The notes under the pieces: generated by a model
The model's database searches: none
What the model saw: only the letters and a program-made list of their open reading frames with translations
Told to the model about the DNA's origin: nothing
Shown: positions 1 to 6,489 of the stretch, in pieces
How positions within the stretch are numbered: position 1 is the first letter of the stretch
Layout of the letters: each line of letters begins with the position of its first letter
Assembly (NCBI GenBank): GCA_903838095.1
Contig: CAILXE010000383.1
Location: 1 to 7,217, forward strand
Origin: an uncultured Chlorobiaceae bacterium
GTDB lineage: Bacteria > Bacteroidota > Chlorobiia > Chlorobiales > Chlorobiaceae
DNA length: 7,217 nucleotides
Direction of reading: 5' to 3'
Translations under genes and position numbers: made by a program

Positions 1-232
1 ACCTCTGAAACTCGATTGCTTCCCTGCTTTAACTCTGAATGGCCAACTTGTGCGCTGAGTGGTTTCTTTTTTGCTGCAAAAAAAACGTCTCACCGGGGCT
101 CATGAATTATTCAGGTTAGACTATCGCATTTTTTTCTGAATTTTGTCAACTTTATTCAAGGTCAATTGAAGCAGAATACGTTTTTTCTCATTATTCTAAA
201 TTCCGACATCCACACAAGAACGCATAACAGGC
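1..232. other. Left-edge non-coding stretch, no confident gene
   Basis: I see no supported gene here. The plus frame starting at base 2 is open from the window edge to a TGA at 56-58 and would give an 18-residue tail ending GQLVR. It could be the end of a gene lying outside the window, but nothing identifies it. A second frame is open from base 1 to the TGA at 103-105 and looks less protein-like. A short imperfect stem (GGCCA near 41-45 with TGGTT near 60-64, using G-T pairs) is followed by a T-rich run at 64-72, so a weak terminator for an upstream plus-strand gene is possible. A palindrome of T and A tracts around GCTGC lies at 67-83. The rest is AT-rich and unstructured by eye. Confidence 0.4.
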
Positions 233-261
233 TTGACGTTTACATCATAATTATTTATAAT
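233..261 (+). promoter_or_regulatory. Sigma70-type promoter of the phosphatase gene
   Basis: The -35 element TTGACG (233-238) matches the consensus at five of six positions. After exactly 17 bases comes a perfect -10 hexamer TATAAT (256-261). Transcription would start near 268, leaving a leader of about 42 bases before the GTG at 310. The -10 lies in a small inverted repeat (ATTAT-TT-ATAAT, 250-261), which may be only a consequence of base composition. This is the strongest promoter-like signal in the window. Confidence 0.75.
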
Positions 262-309
262 ACTTTAAGTGAATTACCTTTTTGAAGATCAGCCAATAGA
301 ACTTTATCT

Positions 310-1011
310 GTGCAACCTGTTTTATCTGAAAACCGGAGAATTATAGCCATAGGAGATGTACATGGATGTATATTTTCTCTACAAAAACTTATTAAACAGC
401 TTAAACCAGAAAATGGGGAACAGTTGGTTTTTTTAGGTGACCTGATTGATCGGGGAGATCATTCAAAACAGGTAATTGATTATTTGATCGCGCTCAGTTC
501 CAGGTTTTCATGCCATTTTATTATGGGTAATCATGAACTGATGTGCCTTGAATATCTTGAAAACCAGAATAACGAGCAATGGCTTTCTTGTGGCGGGCGT
601 GCTACTTTGAAATCGTATAATATATTAAAGGGTAATGACTTGCCTGAAGGCCATCGTGTATTTTTACGGGGCTTCCAATACTATATTCAGACAGAAAATT
701 ATTTTTTTACCCATGGTGGACTCGATCCGGAACTTTCAATAAATGACAATCTTCGATATTACAAGCCCGAAGAGTTCTGTTGGCAAAAGGTACACATGCG
801 CCAGGTTTTTCTTGAAAGCAATAACTACAACTGGAACAAAACTGTTGTGTGCGCCCATACACCTGTTCCAGAACCAGTTATGCTCGAACATCTTATCGCC
901 ATCGACACTGGTTGCGTTTACAATGAAAACCCGCTTATGGGAAAACTGACCGCCGTAATTCTCCCTGAAAGACGTATCATTCAAATCAAAAACCCCATCA
1001 TAAGTCTATAG
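310..1011 (+). CDS. PPP-family metallophosphoesterase (serine/threonine phosphatase-like)
   Basis: This is a cytoplasmic two-metal phosphoesterase of 233 residues. All signature motifs of the PPP family are visible: GDVHG at 15-19, GDLIDRG at 43-49, GNHE at 73-76, a metal-ligand His in THGG at 134-137, and a late HTP at 183-185 followed by DTG at 199-201. The length fits compact bacterial and phage enzymes such as PrpA/PrpB and lambda phosphatase, which are near 220 residues. The same fold includes the diadenosine tetraphosphatase ApaH (usually longer), so the substrate may be a phosphoprotein or a nucleotide; the sequence does not decide. The GTG start is chosen because an in-frame TGA lies at 283-285 and no ATG, GTG or TTG comes earlier. 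No clear Shine-Dalgarno precedes it. The gene has its own promoter and converges on cobS with a 6-base overlap. There is no signal peptide or membrane segment. Confidence 0.9.
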   Translation: MQPVLSENRRIIAIGDVHGCIFSLQKLIKQLKPENGEQLVFLGDLIDRGDHSKQVIDYLIALSSRFSCHFIMGNHELMCLEYLENQNNEQWLSCGGRATLKSYNILKGNDLPEGHRVFLRGFQYYIQTENYFFTHGGLDPELSINDNLRYYKPEEFCWQKVHMRQVFLESNNYNWNKTVVCAHTPVPEPVMLEHLIAIDTGCVYNENPLMGKLTAVILPERRIIQIKNPIISL

Positions 1012-1758
1012 TCTGCAATATATTGCACCCGCAATCCAGACAAATACCTCTGTCACTTCGCTTCCAGCTCCAAGCACATCTCCGGTAACACCATCAATTT
1101 TCCGGTAACTCAACATTCCACTCATTATGCCTGCAATCAAAGCAACCGAAATAACTACAACGATTTTGTAGGGATCAGTGCCCGGATAAAAAAGGAAAAA
1201 CAAGAGAAATAAAGTCAGCAACGAGGTAATCACAATGTGTGAGAAACCTGCGCCCATTACAAAAGATTGGGCCGTACCACCTTCATTTCGAGCATAAGGC
1301 ATAACTGATGCAAGCAGAACCTGCATAAAACGTGCTAACAATACGCCGGAAATTATAATGTCAAAAGCTCCAGACTCGATAAGTTTCGCGACAGCTATCC
1401 ATTTAAGCAGCATCATACCGGAAAGAGCGATGGCACCAAAAGAACCAACATTTGGATCCTTCATAATCTTCAATACAGCATCTTTCGTTCGTCCTCCCCA
1501 AAATCCATCAGCCATATCCGCTAAACCGTCGGCATGCATTCCTCTGGTTAAGGCAATACCTCCAAGTACAACAAAGGCTGCTGCCAGCTCATTCCAGCCT
1601 GACAAATAAACGGAATATCCAAGTGCTGCCTGCATCATTCCGAGCATAATACCGACCACAGGAAACCAGAAAAGAGCATCACTGAAATTTTCGGTATCCT
1701 TACCCCAAATTGGAAATATCGTCAAGGTTCTAATGGCTGTAATAAATGCGCCAAGCAT
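1006..1758 (-). CDS. cobS: Adenosylcobinamide-GDP ribazoletransferase (cobalamin synthase)
   Basis: CobS joins adenosylcobinamide-GDP to alpha-ribazole (or its phosphate) in the last assembly steps of adenosylcobalamin. It acts in the cytoplasmic membrane. The protein has 250 residues, the usual family length. It carries the Asp-rich metal and substrate motif DGLADMADG at 77-85, preceded by RGMH at 72-75, and the second family block KDPNVGSFG at 100-108. Several hydrophobic segments follow, fitting a polytopic membrane protein. The ATG overlaps the TGA of cobT by one base (TGATG), and a TAAGGA ribosome site lies just upstream inside cobT, so translational coupling is likely. The other nucleotide-loop gene, cobU, is not present here. 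The 3' end overlaps the convergent phosphatase gene. Confidence 0.96.
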   Translation of the reverse strand: MLGAFITAIRTLTIFPIWGKDTENFSDALFWFPVVGIMLGMMQAALGYSVYLSGWNELAAAFVVLGGIALTRGMHADGLADMADGFWGGRTKDAVLKIMKDPNVGSFGAIALSGMMLLKWIAVAKLIESGAFDIIISGVLLARFMQVLLASVMPYARNEGGTAQSFVMGAGFSHIVITSLLTLFLLFFLFYPGTDPYKIVVVISVALIAGIMSGMLSYRKIDGVTGDVLGAGSEVTEVFVWIAGAIYCRL

Positions 1759-2825
1759 CAGTTATCCTTAGCTTTTTCACTCACCTGTGCCTCGCTGAAA
1801 GTGGACATTTCATTGTAGATTTTTAATGAGCCTTCAATAACCTGCATGGCAAGAGCCGCTCCCGTTCCCTCACCAAGTCGAAGATCAAGATCAAGAATGG
1901 GCCTTGCTCCAAGCTTCTCCATCACCACCCTGTGCCCCTGCTCACTGGAACAATGGCTGAAAAAAATATAATCTTCAACGGCAGGACAAAGTCTGAGAGC
2001 TGCAACTGCCCCAGATGAAGAAATAAACCCGTCAACAACCACAGGAGTCCTGTTGGCGGCAGCTCCAAGAATAAAACCTGCTATCGCAGCAATTTCATAG
2101 CCGCCAAGGGCGGACAGAGTACCAAAAATTGTAGCACACCGCAAAGAGTTTTTTTCAACAGATTTGTTTATTATACCTATCTTATGTTTCAAGCGATTAT
2201 CATCAATACCAGTACCCCTGCCAGTAATAACCTCAACAGGCAGATCAAGCAAAACAGAATAAAGAGCCGTTGCGGGGGTGGTATTGGCAATCCCCATCTC
2301 CCCTGTCCCGAGGAGATTATAACCTGCCTTATGCGCAGCATCTGCAAGTTCTGCCCCATGAAGCAGGGCCTTAAGTGCATCCTCCTCACTCATTGCAGGA
2401 CCTTTCGTCATATTGGCACTTCCGTAACACACCTTTCTTTTTACCAGACCTGGCAAATCAGGAAAATCATGGTTCACCCCAATATCCACAACATCAAGAT
2501 CAACGCCAGCATGACGCGCCAAGACATTGATGGCCGCTCCTCCACGCAGCATATTATAAACCATCTGGGGAGTCACTTCAGCAGGAAATGCTGAGACGCC
2601 TTCTGCAGCAACCCCATGATCGGCCGCAAAACAACAGATTTTCATTTTTAGCAGCACTGGATTCAACTTGCCTGTCGCCAGAACATATTTCAGAGCGATC
2701 TCTTCCAGACGTCCCAGGCTGCCTTGTGGCTTGGTCAGATCATCAAGGTGATCTTGAGCCGCAGCAATAATCGAACGATCTGCTGGTAGAACGCGATTCA
2801 AAAGGTGTTGTAACTTTTCATTCAT
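1758..2825 (-). CDS. cobT: Nicotinate-nucleotide--dimethylbenzimidazole phosphoribosyltransferase
   Basis: CobT activates the lower-ligand base of cobalamin. It transfers phosphoribose from nicotinate mononucleotide to 5,6-dimethylbenzimidazole or a related base, giving alpha-ribazole phosphate. The 355-residue length matches Salmonella CobT (about 356). Visible blocks are [11 protein letters not shown] at 31-41, ADHGV at 68-72, GEMGIANTT at 175-183, a SHCSSEQGH block in the C-terminal third and LGEGTGA at 317-323. Glu176 and Glu319 sit where the catalytic glutamates Glu174 and Glu317 of the Salmonella enzyme would be, with a constant offset of two. The start is an ATG without a Shine-Dalgarno. 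A promoter-like pair lies directly upstream. The gene overlaps cobS by one base and follows bciA after 58 bp. No B12 riboswitch fits in that gap. Confidence 0.97.
   Translation of the reverse strand: MNEKLQHLLNRVLPADRSIIAAAQDHLDDLTKPQGSLGRLEEIALKYVLATGKLNPVLLKMKICCFAADHGVAAEGVSAFPAEVTPQMVYNMLRGGAAINVLARHAGVDLDVVDIGVNHDFPDLPGLVKRKVCYGSANMTKGPAMSEEDALKALLHGAELADAAHKAGYNLLGTGEMGIANTTPATALYSVLLDLPVEVITGRGTGIDDNRLKHKIGIINKSVEKNSLRCATIFGTLSALGGYEIAAIAGFILGAAANRTPVVVDGFISSSGAVAALRLCPAVEDYIFFSHCSSEQGHRVVMEKLGARPILDLDLRLGEGTGAALAMQVIEGSLKIYNEMSTFSEAQVSEKAKDN
1765..1770 (-). promoter_or_regulatory. Ribosome binding site of cobS inside cobT
   Basis: On the minus strand TAAGGA ends six bases before the cobS ATG. 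It lies within the last codons of cobT. It is one of few clear Shine-Dalgarno-like sites in the window, supports the chosen cobS start, and fits coupled translation of the pair. Confidence 0.55.
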
Positions 2826-2830
2826 AATGT

Positions 2831-2859
2831 GTTATAAAATAAACATATTCGATCATCAA
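2831..2859 (-). promoter_or_regulatory. Candidate promoter of cobTS, possibly giving a leaderless mRNA
   Basis: On the minus strand the -35 element TTGATG (2859-2854) matches consensus at four positions. After 17 bases comes TATAAC (2836-2831), matching at five of six. Only five bases separate the -10 hexamer from the cobT ATG, so the predicted start of transcription falls on or next to the A of that ATG. This is a motif match by eye in AT-rich DNA and could be chance. Confidence 0.4.
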
Positions 2860-2883
2860 ACATTATTGTTTTTAATTTCTGAA

Positions 2884-3876
2884 TTAAAATACTGCGTGCT
2901 CGCCAAGTTCCTGACCTGCCAACCCCTCTTTCAGCACACGCTTGTAGAAATCGCGCAACGTATCGCTTCCATAGGATGGCGTGATGTCTGCATCATATTT
3001 TCCCGTCTCCGGATTAAGCACCAGCATAGATTCGGAGCAGTAATATTTTCCAATACGTGCAAACTCAGCCTTGTCCTCAAGTTTTGGAAAGATCTTTGCA
3101 AGAAAAGCCAATACCGGGATAATCACATCAAATAAAATAAGCGGCATTTTTTTGAACTTTGGGGTACGACCAAGAAGCTCAAAAAGTATTTCCCCCTGTT
3201 CCAAGGGGGTTATCGACTTGCCTGGACCACCTATGGGCAGAATTTTATTTTGCATTTCAGGATCTTCAAGGCAATTAACGATATAACGAGCAAGATCAGG
3301 CTCGCTGATAGGCTTGCAGGCAGTCAGTCGGCCGTCGCCAAACATTACATAAGGCTTTCCTTTTTTAACAGACTCAATTTGACCGGCAATTGACTTGAAA
3401 AACGCAGTAGGACGCACAATTGACCAGATCAGTCCCGACTCTTTCAGCTCTTTTTCAAATTTCAGTTTTGCTCTCTGAAACTCCAGCAAAGGCTTCTGGA
3501 CACAGATCGCGGACAGCAGTACAAATTGTGTCGCACCGGCTGATTTTCCCGCATCGAGCGCGTTTCGGGTGGCCAGATAGTCGATATTCCATGAATCCTT
3601 CACTCCTCCATTCCGGGAGGTCAGACAGGAAACTATGACATCAAAATGCTCTCCCTTGATACCATTGTGCAAAATGGACTCTATACTTCTCACATCACCA
3701 AACCGTACATCAGAGCTTTTCAACTGATTACGAACTTGATCACTTGTGGTCGATGAGCCAACACCCGAACGTTCACGAGCAAAACTCACGACATCATATC
3801 CTCTGGCAACCAGTTCACGGACAACAAATTTCCCGATATATCCGGTAGCTCCAACAACAAAAACTCGTTTCTTCAC
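2884..3876 (-). CDS. bciA: 3,8-divinyl (proto)chlorophyllide 8-vinyl reductase, BciA type
   Basis: BciA reduces the C8 vinyl group of divinyl (proto)chlorophyllide to ethyl, using NADPH, in chlorophyll and bacteriochlorophyll synthesis. The 330-residue protein opens with an atypical-SDR Rossmann fold: GATGYIG at 9-15, then SFARERSG at 31-38, whose arginines suit NADPH. A block LEFQRAKLKFE at 131-141, which I recall as conserved in plant DVR and BciA, is the main reason for the specific name. The usual YxxxK dyad reads FxxxK here (Phe133, Lys137). A hydrophobic segment at about 245-263 may help membrane association. The start is GTG; an in-frame TGA a few codons upstream leaves no other choice, and there is no clear ribosome site. 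It heads a minus-strand block with cobT and cobS. A general NAD(P)-binding protein is the fallback call. Confidence 0.92.
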   Translation of the reverse strand: MKKRVFVVGATGYIGKFVVRELVARGYDVVSFARERSGVGSSTTSDQVRNQLKSSDVRFGDVRSIESILHNGIKGEHFDVIVSCLTSRNGGVKDSWNIDYLATRNALDAGKSAGATQFVLLSAICVQKPLLEFQRAKLKFEKELKESGLIWSIVRPTAFFKSIAGQIESVKKGKPYVMFGDGRLTACKPISEPDLARYIVNCLEDPEMQNKILPIGGPGKSITPLEQGEILFELLGRTPKFKKMPLILFDVIIPVLAFLAKIFPKLEDKAEFARIGKYYCSESMLVLNPETGKYDADITPSYGSDTLRDFYKRVLKEGLAGQELGEHAVF

Positions 3877-3976
3877 AGAAGTTAATAGTTCAGAATTTCA
3901 AGACGGAACTCCTTCATCTCATTTCCCTGGAAATTGACTGGCAGGGATATTATCTACTTGGCAAAATAAACAGCGG

Positions 3977-4005
3977 AAAATAAGGCATAATGTTACAGTT
4001 ATCAA
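3977..4005 (-). promoter_or_regulatory. Candidate promoter of bciA
   Basis: On the minus strand TTGATA (4005-4000), five of six to the -35 consensus, is followed after 17 bases by TATTTT (3982-3977), four of six to the -10. Transcription would start near 3970, giving a leader of about 94 bases before the GTG of bciA. It is the best-spaced pair I found on this strand of the intergenic region. Confidence 0.4.
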
Positions 4006-4056
4006 ATTTCCCGCCAAATCAGCCAGGCATTTATATCCATCAATACCGCTCCTTTC

Positions 4057-4086
4057 TTGACAGGCTATTTGCGGATTTTTTCTAAA
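4057..4086 (+). promoter_or_regulatory. Candidate promoter of the permease gene run
   Basis: A perfect -35 hexamer TTGACA (4057-4062) is followed after 18 bases by TCTAAA (4081-4086), four of six to the -10 consensus. Transcription would start near 4093, about 150 bases before the permease ATG and just ahead of the small ORF at 4126. The -10 is mediocre, so the assignment is tentative. Confidence 0.4.
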
Positions 4087-4125
4087 TTCTTTTTGGTTGA
4101 GAAAAAATATAACTCAGAGAACTTT

Positions 4126-4239
4126 ATGCCTGGAACTTGTCCGGTTTTTGGATTGTTTCCTGGAATGAGTGGCGTGGAGGCTGTTCAGGCAATTAAGGAG
4201 TTGCTCTATTTTCTTTCCATCATGAACCTCAGGGATTAG
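4126..4239 (+). CDS. Possible 37-codon small ORF upstream of the permease
   Basis: An ATG at 4126 opens a 37-codon frame ending in tandem TAG TAG stops (4237-4242), one base before the permease ATG at 4244. A weak AGAGA lies several bases upstream of the ATG. The predicted peptide starts MPGTCPVFG and ends in a plausible amphipathic helix (GVEAVQAIKELL onward). The frame stays open further upstream to a TTG at 4057, but that codon is part of the TTGACA promoter element and is an unlikely start. I do not recognise the peptide. It could be a leader peptide whose translation feeds ribosomes into the permease start, a small protein, or simply a chance open frame; short open frames of this size are common by chance. 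Confidence 0.2.
   Translation: MPGTCPVFGLFPGMSGVEAVQAIKELLYFLSIMNLRD
4231..4235 (+). promoter_or_regulatory. Ribosome binding site of the permease
   Basis: AGGGA ends eight bases before the ATG at 4244 and supports that start. It lies inside the last codons of the small upstream ORF, so a ribosome terminating there would be next to it. Confidence 0.5.
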
Positions 4240-4243
4240 TAGC

Positions 4244-5731
4244 ATGAAGAAAAGCTTTCGGAAAAAACCGCTCTCGCTTCTCTTGAAAGAGATCAATAGT
4301 GAACATCGTTTGAACAGGGTTCTTGGACCTGTCGCACTGACCAGTCTTGGTGTTGGTGCTATTATAGGAACGGGAATTTTTGTCCTTATCGGAGTGGCTG
4401 CGCATGATAAGGCTGGTCCGGCTGTAACACTTTCTTTTGCTGTTGCCGGTATGGCCTGTATTTTTGCTGCGCTTTGTTATGCTGAGTTTGCTTCCATGGT
4501 GCCAGTTGCCGGTTCAGCTTATACCTATGCTTATGCCACCTTGGGTGAGTTGATGGCATGGATTATTGGCTGGGACCTGATTCTTGAGTATGGTGTAGCT
4601 TCGGCGACGGTTGCACATGGTTGGTCAAAATATTTTCAGGATTTAATAGGCATTTTCGGGCTCGGGGTTCCTGCTCTTTTTGCAAATGCTCCAGTTGACT
4701 TTGATCCTGTAAGTGGGATGTTAAGTGCTACAGGCTCATGGTTTGATCTTCCAGCGATTCTTATCACGTTTGCTGTTACTGTGGTGCTTGTCAAGGGCAT
4801 CAAGGAGAGTGCGAACTTTAATGCTGGTATGGTGATTGTCAAGGTTGCTATTGTGCTGCTGGTCATTGTGCTTGGCGCTATGTATGTCAAACCTGAGAAT
4901 TGGATCCCTTTTGCTCCTTTTGGATTTTCAGGTTTTAGTATTTTTGGCCACACTGTTCTCGGACAACCTGGTGCTGGTGGTGCGCCCGTTGGAGTACTTG
5001 CCGGTGCTGCAATGATTTTCTTTGCCTATATCGGTTTTGATTCTATTTCCACTCATGCTGAAGAGGCAAAAAATCCCCAGCGAGATATCCCGATTGCCCT
5101 TATCAGTTCTCTGGTGGTATGCACCATTCTCTACATTGCTGTCGCAGCCGTTATCACTGGGATGGTCCCCTACGACAAGATCAATATTGATGCTCCTGTC
5201 TCCAATGCGTTCATGCAGGTTGGGATTGGCTGGGCACAGTTGGTAATTTCGCTTGGGGCGATTACGGGTATCACATCTGTCTTGCTGGTCATGATGCTGA
5301 GCCAACCGAGGGTTTTTCTTGCCATGGCACGTGATGGTCTGTTGCCGAAATCTTTTTTTGGAGCAATTCATGAAAAGTTCAGAACTCCCTGGAAATCAAC
5401 TATTCTGACGGGCATCTTTGTTGCTGTTCTTGGTGGAATGCTCCCTTTGCGTCTTCTGGCAGAACTTGTTAATATCGGAACGCTTTTTGCCTTTGTTGTG
5501 GTTTGTGGAGCGGTTCTTATCATGAGAAAAACGCACCCTGACGCCAATCGTCCTTTCAGAGCGCCACTGGTGCCTTTTGTGCCGATTGCCGGTATCCTTA
5601 CCTGTCTCATGCTGATGTTTTCACTACCTGTTGAAAACTGGATCCGGCTTTTTGGATGGCTCTTTATAGGGTTGGTTATCTATGTCTTCTATGGGCGTAA
5701 GCATAGCGCACTCAATGCATTAGAACCATAA
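4244..5731 (+). CDS. APC-superfamily amino acid permease (CAT-like)
   Basis: This is an inner-membrane amino acid transporter of 495 residues. About twelve hydrophobic segments can be drawn, from roughly residue 31 to 485. The first carries the APC substrate-binding signature GVGAIIGTGIF at 36-46. Around segment six is the family block YIGFDSISTHAEEAKNPQRD (262-281), typical of the cationic amino acid transporter (CAT/YfnA-like) branch. The short N terminus is basic and cytoplasmic, and the C terminus ends soon after the last helix. Branch members move cationic or neutral amino acids with protons, but the substrate cannot be read from the sequence. The ATG is supported by AGGGA upstream. The next gene begins after only 11 bases, so the two are probably cotranscribed. 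No truncation or frameshift is seen. Confidence 0.93.
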   Translation: MKKSFRKKPLSLLLKEINSEHRLNRVLGPVALTSLGVGAIIGTGIFVLIGVAAHDKAGPAVTLSFAVAGMACIFAALCYAEFASMVPVAGSAYTYAYATLGELMAWIIGWDLILEYGVASATVAHGWSKYFQDLIGIFGLGVPALFANAPVDFDPVSGMLSATGSWFDLPAILITFAVTVVLVKGIKESANFNAGMVIVKVAIVLLVIVLGAMYVKPENWIPFAPFGFSGFSIFGHTVLGQPGAGGAPVGVLAGAAMIFFAYIGFDSISTHAEEAKNPQRDIPIALISSLVVCTILYIAVAAVITGMVPYDKINIDAPVSNAFMQVGIGWAQLVISLGAITGITSVLLVMMLSQPRVFLAMARDGLLPKSFFGAIHEKFRTPWKSTILTGIFVAVLGGMLPLRLLAELVNIGTLFAFVVVCGAVLIMRKTHPDANRPFRAPLVPFVPIAGILTCLMLMFSLPVENWIRLFGWLFIGLVIYVFYGRKHSALNALEP

Positions 5732-5742
5732 CCAACAACAAC

Positions 5743-6441
5743 ATGACGAAGAAGGTATTTCTTATTACGGGAGCGTCAACAGGAATTGGAGAAGCAACAG
5801 CAAAGCGTGCAATTGAGTCGGGGTTCAAGGTTGCCCTTGCTGCACGATCAACCCAGAAGCTTGAAAAATTAGTCGCTTCATTTGGTCATGACAACGCACT
5901 TGCCGTAACATGTAATGTTGCTGAGTGGCAATCGCAACAAGAGATGGTGGAGAAAACGCTGAACCATTTCGGAAAAATTGATGTCGTCTTTGCCAATGCT
6001 GGATTTTCGAAAGGCTCAACATTTTACGGTGGAAAAGATAAACCTGACGAATGGCGAGAAATGGTCATGGTCAATGTGTTCGGGGCAGCGGTAACAGCTC
6101 GACTTACGTTGCCTGAACTGGTAAAAAACGGAGGGCATTTTCTGGTTACAGGTTCTGTTGTTGGGCGGATTACTTCAATCCGAAATCTTTACTCAGCAAC
6201 AAAATGGGCCGTAACCGGAATGGCACAGGCGATCCGGAACGAAATGGTGGGAACCGGAATCCGGGTTACACTGATTGAGCCTGGTATTGTTGACACTCCA
6301 TTCTGGGATCAACTGCAGAAACCGGCGTCAACAGAACTGCTTCCAGATGATATTGCGCGAGCTGTCATGTTTGCTGTCAGTCAACCGCCTCACGTTGATG
6401 TCAATGATATCCTGATACGACCGACTGGGCAACCGCACTGA
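5743..6441 (+). CDS. Classical short-chain dehydrogenase/reductase, substrate unknown
   Basis: This is a soluble NAD(P)-dependent oxidoreductase of 232 residues. It shows the classical SDR series: cofactor motif TGASTGIG at 9-16, NAG at 85-87, and the catalytic set Asn111, Ser138, Tyr150 and Lys154 (YSATK), then EPGIVDT from 179. Arg35 at the end of the second strand suggests NADP(H). The usual Asp of the strand-three D-V pair is replaced by Asn58. The length and C-terminal layout recall YdfG-like 3-hydroxy acid dehydrogenases, but the substrate loop does not settle this. No Shine-Dalgarno precedes the ATG; the leader is CA-rich, and the gene starts 11 bases after the permease stop, so its expression probably depends on the upstream transcript. 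Nothing in the neighbours specifies its pathway. Confidence 0.93.
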   Translation: MTKKVFLITGASTGIGEATAKRAIESGFKVALAARSTQKLEKLVASFGHDNALAVTCNVAEWQSQQEMVEKTLNHFGKIDVVFANAGFSKGSTFYGGKDKPDEWREMVMVNVFGAAVTARLTLPELVKNGGHFLVTGSVVGRITSIRNLYSATKWAVTGMAQAIRNEMVGTGIRVTLIEPGIVDTPFWDQLQKPASTELLPDDIARAVMFAVSQPPHVDVNDILIRPTGQPH

Positions 6442-6489
6442 TCTGTCGCAGTTTGTATCTTTTCCGGAACCTGTTCCAATATTGAATGA

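Larger units (their letters stand above)
3877..4243. other. Divergent intergenic region between bciA and the permease
   Basis: This 367-bp stretch separates two divergently transcribed units. It contains a candidate minus-strand promoter for bciA, a candidate plus-strand promoter for the permease run, a possible small ORF and a ribosome site, all listed separately. A weak imperfect hairpin can be drawn at about 4131-4161 (GGAAC with GTTTCC, inner TCC with GGA), too poor to call a regulatory RNA. No tRNA, known riboswitch or long repeat is apparent. Confidence 0.6.

Noticed and set aside
67..83. T-tract/A-tract palindrome around GCTGC as a bidirectional terminator
   Set aside because: The centre leaves no usable hairpin loop and the arms are nearly all A-T.
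250..261. Inverted repeat ATTAT-TT-ATAAT over the phosphatase -10 as an operator
   Set aside because: It is pure A/T and arises largely from the TATAAT hexamer itself; no second copy or conserved half-site is seen.
2184..2594. 136-codon plus-strand open frame inside cobT
   Set aside because: It is antisense to a gene with intact family motifs and its translation shows no domain; it is a shadow frame.
2858..2871. Stem-loop AAACA-TTAT-TGTTT between bciA and cobT as a terminator
   Set aside because: The stem is five pairs, four of them A-T, and on the bciA strand it is followed by GATG, not a T-run.
4114..4296. 60-codon minus-strand frame crossing the permease start
   Set aside because: It overlaps the permease start antisense, has no recognisable motif and no promoter or ribosome site nearby.
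4928..5371. 147-codon minus-strand open frame inside the permease
   Set aside because: It lies opposite a well-supported transporter and has low-complexity, polar content typical of an antisense shadow.
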